This document shows positions 25,655 to 32,712 of a DNA stretch of 37,213 nucleotides, piece by piece. The notes beneath the pieces are model-generated. The model was given only the letters and a program-made list of their open reading frames with translations, did no database searches and was not told where the DNA came from. The translations under genes and the position numbers were made by a program. The stretch is taken from NCBI GenBank assembly GCA_910585205.1, contig CAJUCC010000063.1, forward strand, positions 1 to 37,213, read 5' to 3'. Source of the stretch: an uncultured Lachnospiraceae bacterium (lineage in GTDB: Bacteria; Bacillota; Clostridia; Lachnospirales; Lachnospiraceae). Each line of letters starts with the position of its first letter. Within the stretch, counting starts at the first letter, position 1.

Positions 25655-26728
25655 CTACTGCGCAGCGTGATTGTCCGGTGTTTTCTCCCGGTGCAGCAGC
25701 CGTTTCAGCGAATACCGCTCCCGGAATGTAACCGCTTTCGGGCTCCAGTTAAACAGCATCATGGCGATCAGCACGACCGCGTAGATCAGCATACGGTAAT
25801 CACTCAGCCCCCGCAGCAGCTCCGGCAGCAGCGTCAGCACGACTGCGGAGATCACGGAACCGCGGATATTGCCGATGCCGCCCAGTACGACGAATACAAG
25901 AATCATAATGGACATATTGTAACCGAAGTTTTTGGGAAGCGCCGTCAGGGTAGACAGATTATGCGCGTACAAAACACCGGCAACACCGGCGATGGACGCC
26001 GACAGTGTAAATGCCATCAGTTTATATTTTGTCACATTGATGCCGATCGACTCCGCCGCAATCCGGTTATCGCGAATTGCCATAATCGCACGGCCGTCCC
26101 GCGAATGAATCAGATTCAGAATGATAAACAATGTCAGCAGAATCAGTGCAATACCGATCGTGAAACTCGCGTCATGCGGTGTCCCCGTAATGCCCTGCGG
26201 CCCGTTGATAATCGTCTTGCCCTCCGGCGAGAGGCCCAGCGCCATACTGTCTTTCATCGAAAAATGAAATCCCGTTTCATCCCGGCCGATATACAGCACA
26301 TTCATCAGATTTTTAATGATTTCACCAAATGCCAGTGTGACGATCGCCAGATAATCGCCCCGCAGCCGCAGAACGGGTATCCCGATCAGGATGCCGAATA
26401 CCGCCGCCACCGCCGCGCCGATCACAAGCGCCAGCAGAAACCGCAGGCCCGCAGGCATGGCTTCCTTGGTACACATGGAAAAAAACGCCCCCGCAAACGC
26501 GCCCACACACATAAAACCCGCATGGCCCAGACTGAGCTCTCCCAGTATGCCCACGACCAGATTCAATGACACCGCCAGTATCACATAAATGCACAGCGGC
26601 ACCAGCAGTCCTTCCATCAGGCTGGAAATATGTCCCGTCAGGCCGAGCAGCATAACAATGAGATAAGCAACGATTACAATCGCATATGTAATCAGATTCT
26701 GTTTTGTAACCCTGTTCATTTTATTCAT
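25655..26728 (-). CDS. livM: branched-chain amino acid ABC transporter permease LivM
   Basis: Inner-membrane permease with about 10 hydrophobic segments. The conserved LGELSLGHAGFMCVGAFAGA, LRLRGDYLAIVTLAFGEII, RAIMAIRDNRIAAESIGINV and VFVVLGGIGNIRGS identify LivM. The frame extends back to 26767 inside livH, but AGGGA 8 nt before ATG 26728 gives a start just 10 bp after the livH stop, which I prefer (357 residues). It ends with a basic tail. Confidence 0.95.
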   Translation of the reverse strand: MNKMNRVTKQNLITYAIVIVAYLIVMLLGLTGHISSLMEGLLVPLCIYVILAVSLNLVVGILGELSLGHAGFMCVGAFAGAFFSMCTKEAMPAGLRFLLALVIGAAVAAVFGILIGIPVLRLRGDYLAIVTLAFGEIIKNLMNVLYIGRDETGFHFSMKDSMALGLSPEGKTIINGPQGITGTPHDASFTIGIALILLTLFIILNLIHSRDGRAIMAIRDNRIAAESIGINVTKYKLMAFTLSASIAGVAGVLYAHNLSTLTALPKNFGYNMSIMILVFVVLGGIGNIRGSVISAVVLTLLPELLRGLSDYRMLIYAVVLIAMMLFNWSPKAVTFRERYSLKRLLHREKTPDNHAAQ

Positions 26729-26738
26729 AATACGTTCC

Positions 26739-27623
26739 CTACACTTTCTCCTGAATTTCCTTACCAAGAATACCGGTAGGTTTTACGAGCAGTACGACGA
26801 TCAGCACTGCAAATACGATGGCGTCCGCCATCTGGGAAGAAATATATGCCTTCCCCAGAATTTCGATAATCCCGAGCAGAATACCGCCGATCATGGCGCC
26901 CGGAATCGAACCGATCCCGCCGAATACTGCCGCCACAAAGGCTTTGATGCCCGGCATGGCGCCCGTATAGGGGGTCAGAGACGGATAGGTGGAGCAAAGC
27001 AGCACACCCGCCACGGCCGCCAGCGCGGAACCGATGGCAAATGTCAGCGCTATGGTGCCGTTCACATTGATGCCCATAAGCTGCGCCGCGCCTTTGTCCT
27101 CGGAAACGGCAAGCATGGCCTGGCCGGCTTTTGTCTTTTTGATAAAAACCGTCAATCCGACCATGATAACAATGCAGGCAATAATCGTGACAATCGTTTC
27201 ACCGGAGATCGTAAGCTGTCCCTCTGCCAGTACAATCGCAGGAATGGTGACAACGGATGTAAAGGATTTCGTATTGGCGCCGAATAAAAGAAGCGCCAGA
27301 TTCTGCAGCAGATAGCTGACACCGATCGCGGTAATCAGCACCGCCAGCGGAGAAGCAGCCATACGCAGCGGCTTATATGCCACCCGCTCGATTACCATGC
27401 CCAGCACCGTGCAGACCACCATCGAAATCAGCACCGCCAGAATCGGCGGAAGCCCCATGCCGCTCGCCAGCACAAACACCACATAGCCGCCGACCATAAT
27501 CACGTCGCCGTGGGCGAAGTTCAGCATTTTGGCAATCCCGTATACCATGGTATAGCCAAGCGCAATAATCGCGTACACACTGCCAAGGCTGATACCGTTA
27601 ATCAGATAAGATAGTAAACTCAT
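26739..27623 (-). CDS. livH: branched-chain amino acid ABC transporter permease LivH
   Basis: Inner-membrane permease of 294 residues, with GISLGSVYAIIALGYTMVYGI and MLNFAHGDVIMVGGYVVF at the N-terminus and PGIKAFVAAVFGGIGSIPGAMIGG near the C-terminus, all LivH signatures. About eight hydrophobic segments are present. It lies 215 bp downstream of livJ; the gap contains a stem-loop and a separate promoter (27700-27729), so livHMGF can be transcribed independently of livJ. Confidence 0.96.
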   Translation of the reverse strand: MSLLSYLINGISLGSVYAIIALGYTMVYGIAKMLNFAHGDVIMVGGYVVFVLASGMGLPPILAVLISMVVCTVLGMVIERVAYKPLRMAASPLAVLITAIGVSYLLQNLALLLFGANTKSFTSVVTIPAIVLAEGQLTISGETIVTIIACIVIMVGLTVFIKKTKAGQAMLAVSEDKGAAQLMGINVNGTIALTFAIGSALAAVAGVLLCSTYPSLTPYTGAMPGIKAFVAAVFGGIGSIPGAMIGGILLGIIEILGKAYISSQMADAIVFAVLIVVLLVKPTGILGKEIQEKV

Positions 27624-27670
27624 ACGTACACCTCTTTATTTTTCTCTTCCGGGACTCTTCGGTGCATAAC

Positions 27671-27777
27671 CGTTATACAGCGATAAAGTCCCGAAAGGAA
27701 TTATATCATACACTCCGCATCAGAATCAAGGCCGCATTTCGAAGGGGTTTCCCCCTGTCCGAAATCCCTGTATAACG
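27671..27777. repeat. 10-bp inverted repeat flanking the livH promoter
   Basis: CGTTATACAG (27671-27680) and CTGTATAACG (27768-27777) are perfect reverse complements 87 bp apart, on either side of the candidate livH promoter. The left arm also overlaps an ATAAC-C-GTTAT palindrome (27666-27676). They may be protein-binding half sites or chance; no regulator is visible nearby. Confidence 0.5.
27700..27729 (-). promoter_or_regulatory. internal promoter upstream of livH
   Basis: On the minus strand TTGATT (27724-27729) is followed after 18 bp by a perfect TATAAT (27700-27705). About 70 bp of leader precede the livH ATG, including a possible CGGGACT/AGTCCCG pairing (about 27644-27692). Confidence 0.65.
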
Positions 27778-27781
27778 AAAC

Positions 27782-27812
27782 AGAGGTACAGTATGCAAAA
27801 CACTGTACCTCT
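27782..27812. terminator. stem-loop between livJ and livH
   Basis: AGAGGTACAGT (27782-27792) pairs perfectly with ACTGTACCTCT (27802-27812), loop 9 nt. It begins 26 nt after the livJ stop on the minus strand and is followed by GTTTCG, a short U-tract. Likely a partial terminator or RNA-end stabiliser separating the abundant binding protein from the permease genes. Confidence 0.7.
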
Positions 27813-27838
27813 TTGTATCAAACCCCGATTATGCCTGA

Positions 27839-29062
27839 TTACATAGCCGCATAAGCGCCGTCTGTAATCTTGACAGCCTTGGGCTCCTTATTCGGTTCGC
27901 CGTCAGCGCCCCATGTCATGCCGGAACCTGTCAGACCGTCGATCGTGATCTCTGTCATGGAAACCTTCAGCGCATCACAGATGTCGGACGCACTCATATC
28001 CGGTGTCACACCGGCCTTTTCGATCGCTGCTTTGATCGCATAGATACCGTCGTATGCATCGGCAGCAAACTGATTCGGAACATCACCGAACGAATCCTGA
28101 TATGCCTTGACAAAGCTCTGTGTCAGTTCGTCTTCCGCATCTGCCGCAAACGGTGTCAGCAGCATAACGCCCTCTGCCAGAGATATATCGAAATCCTCTA
28201 CCGCCAGAATGCCGTCCAGACCGTCACATCCGAAGAACAGCGGATCAAAGCCCATCTTGTCAGCCTGTCCGAGAATAATGGAAGCTTCCGTATAATAAAT
28301 AGGCAGGAATACAAGCTCTGCGCCTGCGTCTTTTGCCTTCTGAAGCTGTACGGAGAAATCCGTATTGCTGTCTGCCGTAAACGCTTCTGCGGATACGATC
28401 TCCAGTCCCTGATTGGGCGCTTCCGTTGCAAATGTCTGATAAATGCCGGAAGAATATACATCGGAGCTGTTATAGATTACCGCTACCTTTGTCGCCAGTT
28501 TGTTCTCGCCGATATACTGCGCGGATGCCGTACCCTGGTTGGGGTCGGAGAAACATACACGGAACGCATTGTCATACTGGATACTCTCCACCGCGGAACC
28601 CGAAGGCGTCAGATGGAACAGATTGTCCTCATGCGTCTTCTCCACAACCGCCGTACAGGGTGTACTTGTCACCGTGCCCAGCAATACCTGCATATCCCAG
28701 TCCTTTAATGTGTTGTATGCATTGACGGCCTTTTCCGCGTCATGCTCGTCATCCTGAAAGTTGAACTCGATCTGTGCGCCGTTGATGCCGCCTGCGGCAT
28801 TGATCTCATCCACTGCAAGCTGTGCCGCATTTTTAACTGCCTGTCCGTAAACCGCTGCCGCGCCCGTGACAGGACCGATGCCGCCGATTTTGAATACGCC
28901 GCCTTCTGCCGATGCGCCGCCTTCTGCTGTGCCGCTGTCTGATGCGTTTCCTTCCGTACCTTCTGTCGGTGCCGTAGAATCGGATGACGGATTACTGCCA
29001 CAGCCTGTGAGCGCCGCCGCCACCATAGCCGATGCTACCGCAATGCTTAAAAACTTTTTCAT
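27839..29062 (-). CDS. livJ: branched-chain amino acid ABC transporter substrate-binding lipoprotein
   Basis: Periplasmic-binding-type protein (Peripla_BP_6, Leu/Ile/Val-binding), anchored outside the membrane as a lipoprotein. The signal peptide MKKFLSIAVASAMVAAALTGCGSN has the lipobox LTGC; a Ser/Thr/Gly/Glu-rich linker follows, then FKIGGIGPVTGAAAVYGQAV, AAGGINGAQIEFNFQDDEHD and a second lobe. I use ATG 29062 because GGAGGAG lies 6 nt upstream, rather than the ATG five codons earlier (29077). The length is 407 residues. The ligand is inferred from the LivHMGF context; other amides are possible for this class. Confidence 0.95.
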   Translation of the reverse strand: MKKFLSIAVASAMVAAALTGCGSNPSSDSTAPTEGTEGNASDSGTAEGGASAEGGVFKIGGIGPVTGAAAVYGQAVKNAAQLAVDEINAAGGINGAQIEFNFQDDEHDAEKAVNAYNTLKDWDMQVLLGTVTSTPCTAVVEKTHEDNLFHLTPSGSAVESIQYDNAFRVCFSDPNQGTASAQYIGENKLATKVAVIYNSSDVYSSGIYQTFATEAPNQGLEIVSAEAFTADSNTDFSVQLQKAKDAGAELVFLPIYYTEASIILGQADKMGFDPLFFGCDGLDGILAVEDFDISLAEGVMLLTPFAADAEDELTQSFVKAYQDSFGDVPNQFAADAYDGIYAIKAAIEKAGVTPDMSASDICDALKVSMTEITIDGLTGSGMTWGADGEPNKEPKAVKITDGAYAAM

Positions 29063-29107
29063 AATCTTCTCCTCCATCTTTCCTGCATTGCATTTACAGA
29101 TACAAGG

Positions 29108-29141
29108 AAAAAGATTCAGTGGATCACCATTGAACCTTTTT
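29108..29141 (-). other. leader stem-loop upstream of livJ
   Basis: The arms 29108-29122 and 29127-29141 form a 15-position stem with one G-U pair and one mismatch around a 4-nt loop (TGAT on the minus strand), ending in a T-run and located between the livJ promoter and its ribosome site. It has the shape of an attenuator or a 5' stabilising hairpin. Confidence 0.5.
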
Positions 29142-29152
29142 CATTACACGAT

Positions 29153-29181
29153 ATAATAAATACTTTTCACCGTTTTGTCAA
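29153..29181 (-). promoter_or_regulatory. strong promoter for livJ
   Basis: On the minus strand a perfect TTGACA (29176-29181) is followed after 17 bp by TATTAT (29153-29158), preceded by an A-tract that resembles an UP element. About 90 bp of leader precede the livJ start. Confidence 0.8.
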
Positions 29182-29210
29182 TATTTTTTTTCGGTCCGGA
29201 TCCGGCACTG

Positions 29211-29236
29211 CAGACGCGGGATTTTTCCCGCATCTG
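29211..29236. terminator. stem-loop downstream of ktrA
   Basis: CAGACGCGGGA (29211-29221) faces TCCCGCATCTG (29226-29236) around a TTTT loop; on the minus strand the one unmatched position becomes a U-G pair. It lies 23 nt after the ktrA stop. No U-tract follows, so it may be a terminator of low efficiency or a 3'-end stabiliser. Confidence 0.5.
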
Positions 29237-29259
29237 TACGATTACCTTACCGCCGCTGC

Positions 29260-29943
29260 CTATTTCCGCTGCCGTTTTCCGCCCGTTTTTTCATCCATCC
29301 GCTTCAAAACCGCGAAGACATCCTCATTGTTTCCCATTACGATCAGATGGTCTTCCCCGCCGAAACGATAATCGGGATGCACGACGAAGTCCGTCTTCTC
29401 TCCCTTTTTCACACCCAGAATATTGATATGATAATTGGCACGGATGTCCAGCTCCCGCACGGTTTTTCCGATCCAGTTGGCCAGCGGAAGAATCTCATAG
29501 ATCGAGCATTCCCGGCTCAGTTCGATATAATCAAATACATGACTGGCACTGCACCGGTTCGCCAGACGTTCCGCTATATCCCGGTCGGGATAGATCACTT
29601 CATCCGCTCCGTTGCGCAGCAGGAACTTCGCCTGAATATCCCGCACAGCCTTGCTGATTACATATCTTGCGCCCATCTCTTTCAGCAGGCTTGTGACTTC
29701 CAGACTGCTCTGAAAATTCTCGCCGATGCAGACAAAACAGTAGTCGAAATTGTCCACGCCCAGTGTCTTCAGCACATCCACCTTCGTACAGTCACCGATC
29801 TTCGCACTTGTCACGATAGGGAGCACCTCTTCCAGCGCCTCTTCATCCTCGTCAACGACCAGAATCTGATTGCCGAGCTCCGCCAGCTTTCTGCACAGAT
29901 GATAGCCGAATTTTCCCATTCCAATGATTAAAACCGATTTCAT
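29260..29943 (-). CDS. ktrA: potassium uptake regulatory subunit, KtrA/TrkA type
   Basis: Cytoplasmic RCK protein that gates the KtrB channel in response to nucleotides. The start is MKSVLIIGMGKFGYHLCRKL with the Rossmann GxGxxG, then VDEDEEALEEVL and the acidic strand end. The RCK-N domain spans about 1-125, and a TrkA-C domain follows (IYEILPLANWIGKTVRELDI, GGEDHLIVMG). The frame is open up to 30117, but ATG 29943 with AGGGAT about 7 nt upstream matches the family start and gives 228 residues, usual for KtrA. It begins 14 bp after ktrB. Confidence 0.95.
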   Translation of the reverse strand: MKSVLIIGMGKFGYHLCRKLAELGNQILVVDEDEEALEEVLPIVTSAKIGDCTKVDVLKTLGVDNFDYCFVCIGENFQSSLEVTSLLKEMGARYVISKAVRDIQAKFLLRNGADEVIYPDRDIAERLANRCSASHVFDYIELSRECSIYEILPLANWIGKTVRELDIRANYHINILGVKKGEKTDFVVHPDYRFGGEDHLIVMGNNEDVFAVLKRMDEKTGGKRQRK

Positions 29944-29957
29944 TTTCTTATCCCTTT

Positions 29958-31301
29958 CTATCCTACCGTAATCCTTCCGAGCGGATACTGCACCGGATCC
30001 GTCTTTTTCTTCTGCATAAACGACAACGCAAACGTCATACTGCCGATTCTGCCGCAGTACATCAGAAAAATAATCACGCATTTTGAGATCGTCGAAAGAT
30101 CCCTCGTAATCCCGCATGTCATGCCAACCGTCCCGATAGCGGAACAGATTTCGAACATAATGCTGTCCATCGAAAGCTCCGGCTGGATGCCGCTTATGAT
30201 TACGCCCGCCGTCAGCGCCATCAGCAGATTAATCACCAGTACCATACTCGATTTTTTAATAATCTCGTCCGGAATCCGCCGTTCAAATACGCTGCAGCCG
30301 TTTTTGCTGCACAGACTGTTCCAGGTATACATAATCAGCACGACCACCGTCGTCGTTTTGATGCCGCCCGCCGTGGAGCCGGGACTTCCGCCGATAAACA
30401 TCAGCAGCATCGTCAGCAGCCGGCTGCCGCTTGAAAGCGCTCCCGTATCCACTGTGTTAAATCCCGCCGTCCTCGCCGTCACGGAGGAAAAAAGAGCTTC
30501 CAGTATCTGTGTGCCCGGTGCATGTCCCTGAAACAGCGCATTTCTCTCAAACAGCCAGAATAAAAGCCCGCCTCCGAAAACCAGTCCCGCCGTCATCAGC
30601 AGCACGATCTTTGTATGCAGCATATACTTGCGCAGATGCAGGCCGTTGGTGAATATGTCCTGCCAGACGATAAAACCGATGCCGCCGACCACGATCAATG
30701 TCATAATCACCAGATTTACAAGCGGATCACCGGCATAGGCGGTCAAAGAGGCGTATGCCTCCCGCTCCCCCATCAGGTCAAACCCGCCGTTGCAGAACGC
30801 GGACACGGAATGAAATACACTGTAATAACAGCCCCGCAGCCAGCCCATTTCCGGCACAAAGCGAAACGCCAGAAAAACAGCGCCGATGCCCTCCAGCAGC
30901 AGTGTCCCCTTGACAATCAGTTTGGTCAGCCGCACGACCCCCGCAAGCTGCAGGGTATTGATACTCTCCTGCAGCAGTTCCCGCTCCCGCAGACTGATTT
31001 TCCTCCTGATATAAATGGAAAAAAACACACCGATCGTCATAAATCCCAGACCGCCTGTCTGAATCAGCGCCAGAATCACCAACTGGCCAAACAGCGTCCA
31101 GTGCCGGAACGTATCCGCTACCACCAGCCCCGTCACACAGGTGGCGCTGGTGGCCGTAAACAGGGCGTCCAATATCCCGGTGCTTCCCTCCTTTGTCGCA
31201 CAGGGCAGCATCAAAAGCATCGTCCCCACAACAATGATAATAAAAAATCCCATCGCTATCATCTGAATCTGTGACAGCCCGTTTTGTTTCTTACGTTTCA
31301 T
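29958..31301 (-). CDS. ktrB: potassium uptake channel subunit, KtrB/TrkH type
   Basis: Ion-translocating membrane subunit with four pore-loop repeats: SATCVTGLVVADTF, FCNGGFDLMGE, TARTAGFNTVDTGAL and IGTVGMTCGITRDL, each with the selectivity-filter glycine. About eight membrane helices plus the four pore loops. The first ATG is at 31319 (MRWDRK), but ATG 31301 (MKRKKQNGL) has a GGGAT element similar to that of ktrA and is preferred; this gives 447 residues. ktrA follows immediately, making a complete KtrAB system. Confidence 0.95.
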   Translation of the reverse strand: MKRKKQNGLSQIQMIAMGFFIIIVVGTMLLMLPCATKEGSTGILDALFTATSATCVTGLVVADTFRHWTLFGQLVILALIQTGGLGFMTIGVFFSIYIRRKISLRERELLQESINTLQLAGVVRLTKLIVKGTLLLEGIGAVFLAFRFVPEMGWLRGCYYSVFHSVSAFCNGGFDLMGEREAYASLTAYAGDPLVNLVIMTLIVVGGIGFIVWQDIFTNGLHLRKYMLHTKIVLLMTAGLVFGGGLLFWLFERNALFQGHAPGTQILEALFSSVTARTAGFNTVDTGALSSGSRLLTMLLMFIGGSPGSTAGGIKTTTVVVLIMYTWNSLCSKNGCSVFERRIPDEIIKKSSMVLVINLLMALTAGVIISGIQPELSMDSIMFEICSAIGTVGMTCGITRDLSTISKCVIIFLMYCGRIGSMTFALSFMQKKKTDPVQYPLGRITVG

Positions 31302-31348
31302 TTTTCTATCCCATCTCATAACCCGCAGCCGTCTCTGCTCCGCATCCC

Positions 31349-31372
31349 CGGCCGGGTTCTCTTATCCGGCCG
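31349..31372. other. short GC stem between amidase and ktrB
   Basis: CGGCCGG (31349-31355) pairs with CCGGCCG (31366-31372), loop 10 nt, six bases after the amidase stop on the minus strand. It has no U-tract. It could reduce read-through into ktrBA; weak evidence. Confidence 0.3.
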
Positions 31373-31377
31373 CCCGC

Positions 31378-31917
31378 TCACACAACGCCCAGAGATTCCA
31401 GTATCCCATAGGCGATGGCCTCCGCGATGGCCTCAAATTCCAGATCAAACAGCATATTGTCCGCATCCGTATTCAGAAATCCCACTTCCACCAACACCGC
31501 GGGCATCTGTGTGCTGTTTAAGACAATCAAGTTCGGCCGCTCCGAAACCCCGATATTGCGAAATCCCAGATAGGAGAGCTGCCTGTTAATGTTTTTGGCT
31601 ATGATTTCCGCAATCCCGCCCTCCGAATATACGAGCGATTCCACGCCCGAATACGTATTCGGATAAGGGCTGGAATTTCTGTGAATCGAAATAAAATAAT
31701 CGGCCCCCGACAGATTCCCCTCCTGTGCCTTCCGGTACGGCGTCTCATAGACGTCCTCCGTCCGGGTGTACACGACATTGATTCCCGCATTCTGTAAAAT
31801 ATTGCCCACTGCCAGTGTCAGCGCAAGCGTATCATTCTTTTCATACCGTCCGTTATAAACGGCTCCCAGATCCGAGCCGCCGTGTCCGGCATCCATTACG
31901 ATTGTATAGTTCGCCAT
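31378..31917 (-). CDS. N-acetylmuramoyl-L-alanine amidase (Amidase_3)
   Basis: Zinc amidase that cleaves the bond between MurNAc and the stem peptide. The 179 residues are essentially the bare catalytic domain: DAGHGGSDLGA (zinc ligand H12), RYEKND (E26), FISIHRNSS (H79) and the catalytic glutamate in VLVEVGFLNT (E144). No signal peptide, membrane anchor or wall-binding module is visible at the N-terminus (MANYTIVMDAGHGG), so it may act after cell lysis, be exported in a non-classical way, or work in sporulation or prophage-like contexts. It lies between the phosphopantetheinyl transferase and ktrB genes. Confidence 0.92.
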   Translation of the reverse strand: MANYTIVMDAGHGGSDLGAVYNGRYEKNDTLALTLAVGNILQNAGINVVYTRTEDVYETPYRKAQEGNLSGADYFISIHRNSSPYPNTYSGVESLVYSEGGIAEIIAKNINRQLSYLGFRNIGVSERPNLIVLNSTQMPAVLVEVGFLNTDADNMLFDLEFEAIAEAIAYGILESLGVV

Positions 31918-31941
31918 TGGTCTTTCTCCGCATATCTGCTC

Positions 31942-32712
31942 TTATGACAGAGTATGCGAATCGGACACAGCAGGTGAATCCGGACCGCAGCCGTCCGCCG
32001 TACATTCTCCCGTTTCCGCCAGCCGCAGCAGCTGCGCCGTCACGTCCTCCGCCCGCTCCGGCAGCGGCCGGCTGCACGGCGCTGTGCACACATGCAGATA
32101 ATAACCGGGAAACGGCACATATTCTCTCATGACAACAGGAAACGCATCCTCCGCCTTCTCACAATCCGGAAGGATTTTTCCTTCCTCCGGCAGAAAACTG
32201 ATCCGTCGGAAATCCCCCGTCATGCCGACACCGGTCAGCTTCGTATAACTCTCCTTGGCGCACCAGCAGCGGAAAAACCAGTCCGTACGCGCCTCCCCGT
32301 TCTCCATGCGCTCATACCGCGCAAGTTCCCGCTCCGATAAACCCCGGCGGACAACGCCGTCCCGCAGCGGGCGCCGGCACTGGATGTCAATGCCCGCCCT
32401 GCACGGCGCAAAAACGGCCGCGGCATATGCCCCGGAGTGTGACAGACTGAAATGCATATCCGGTTCATCCACAAAGTACGGTTTCCCATATGTCCCGTAT
32501 CCATACCGCAGTTCCAGCTTTTTTTTCGTCCGCAGGCGGCGGCGCATGGCGTATTGCAGCAAAAGCCCGCAGCACAGGCTCCGGGCTTTGTCTTCTCTCC
32601 TGCGGCAGGCGTTTACACCGGCAAGGCGCACGCTGTCGACCGCCGCGCAGCCCTGCCGGAAAACCGTCTCCTCCAGAAATACATCTGTCCGGGCAATATA
32701 CACCTCCGGCAT
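31942..32712 (-). CDS. Sfp-type 4'-phosphopantetheinyl transferase
   Basis: Transfers the phosphopantetheine arm of coenzyme A onto a carrier protein. The 256-residue length matches the Sfp/EntD class. Motifs: YGKPYF, MHFSLSHSGAYAAAVF, GIDIQ (D109; the usual third acidic residue is here Q111) and WCAKESYTKLTGVGM (K153, E154, K158). The ATG shares one base with the aspS stop (ATGA-like overlap), so it is coupled to aspS. No polyketide or nonribosomal peptide genes are in the window, so the carrier protein is elsewhere. coaBC, which makes the coenzyme A precursor, is 2.6 kb away. Confidence 0.93.
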   Translation of the reverse strand: MPEVYIARTDVFLEETVFRQGCAAVDSVRLAGVNACRRREDKARSLCCGLLLQYAMRRRLRTKKKLELRYGYGTYGKPYFVDEPDMHFSLSHSGAYAAAVFAPCRAGIDIQCRRPLRDGVVRRGLSERELARYERMENGEARTDWFFRCWCAKESYTKLTGVGMTGDFRRISFLPEEGKILPDCEKAEDAFPVVMREYVPFPGYYLHVCTAPCSRPLPERAEDVTAQLLRLAETGECTADGCGPDSPAVSDSHTLS

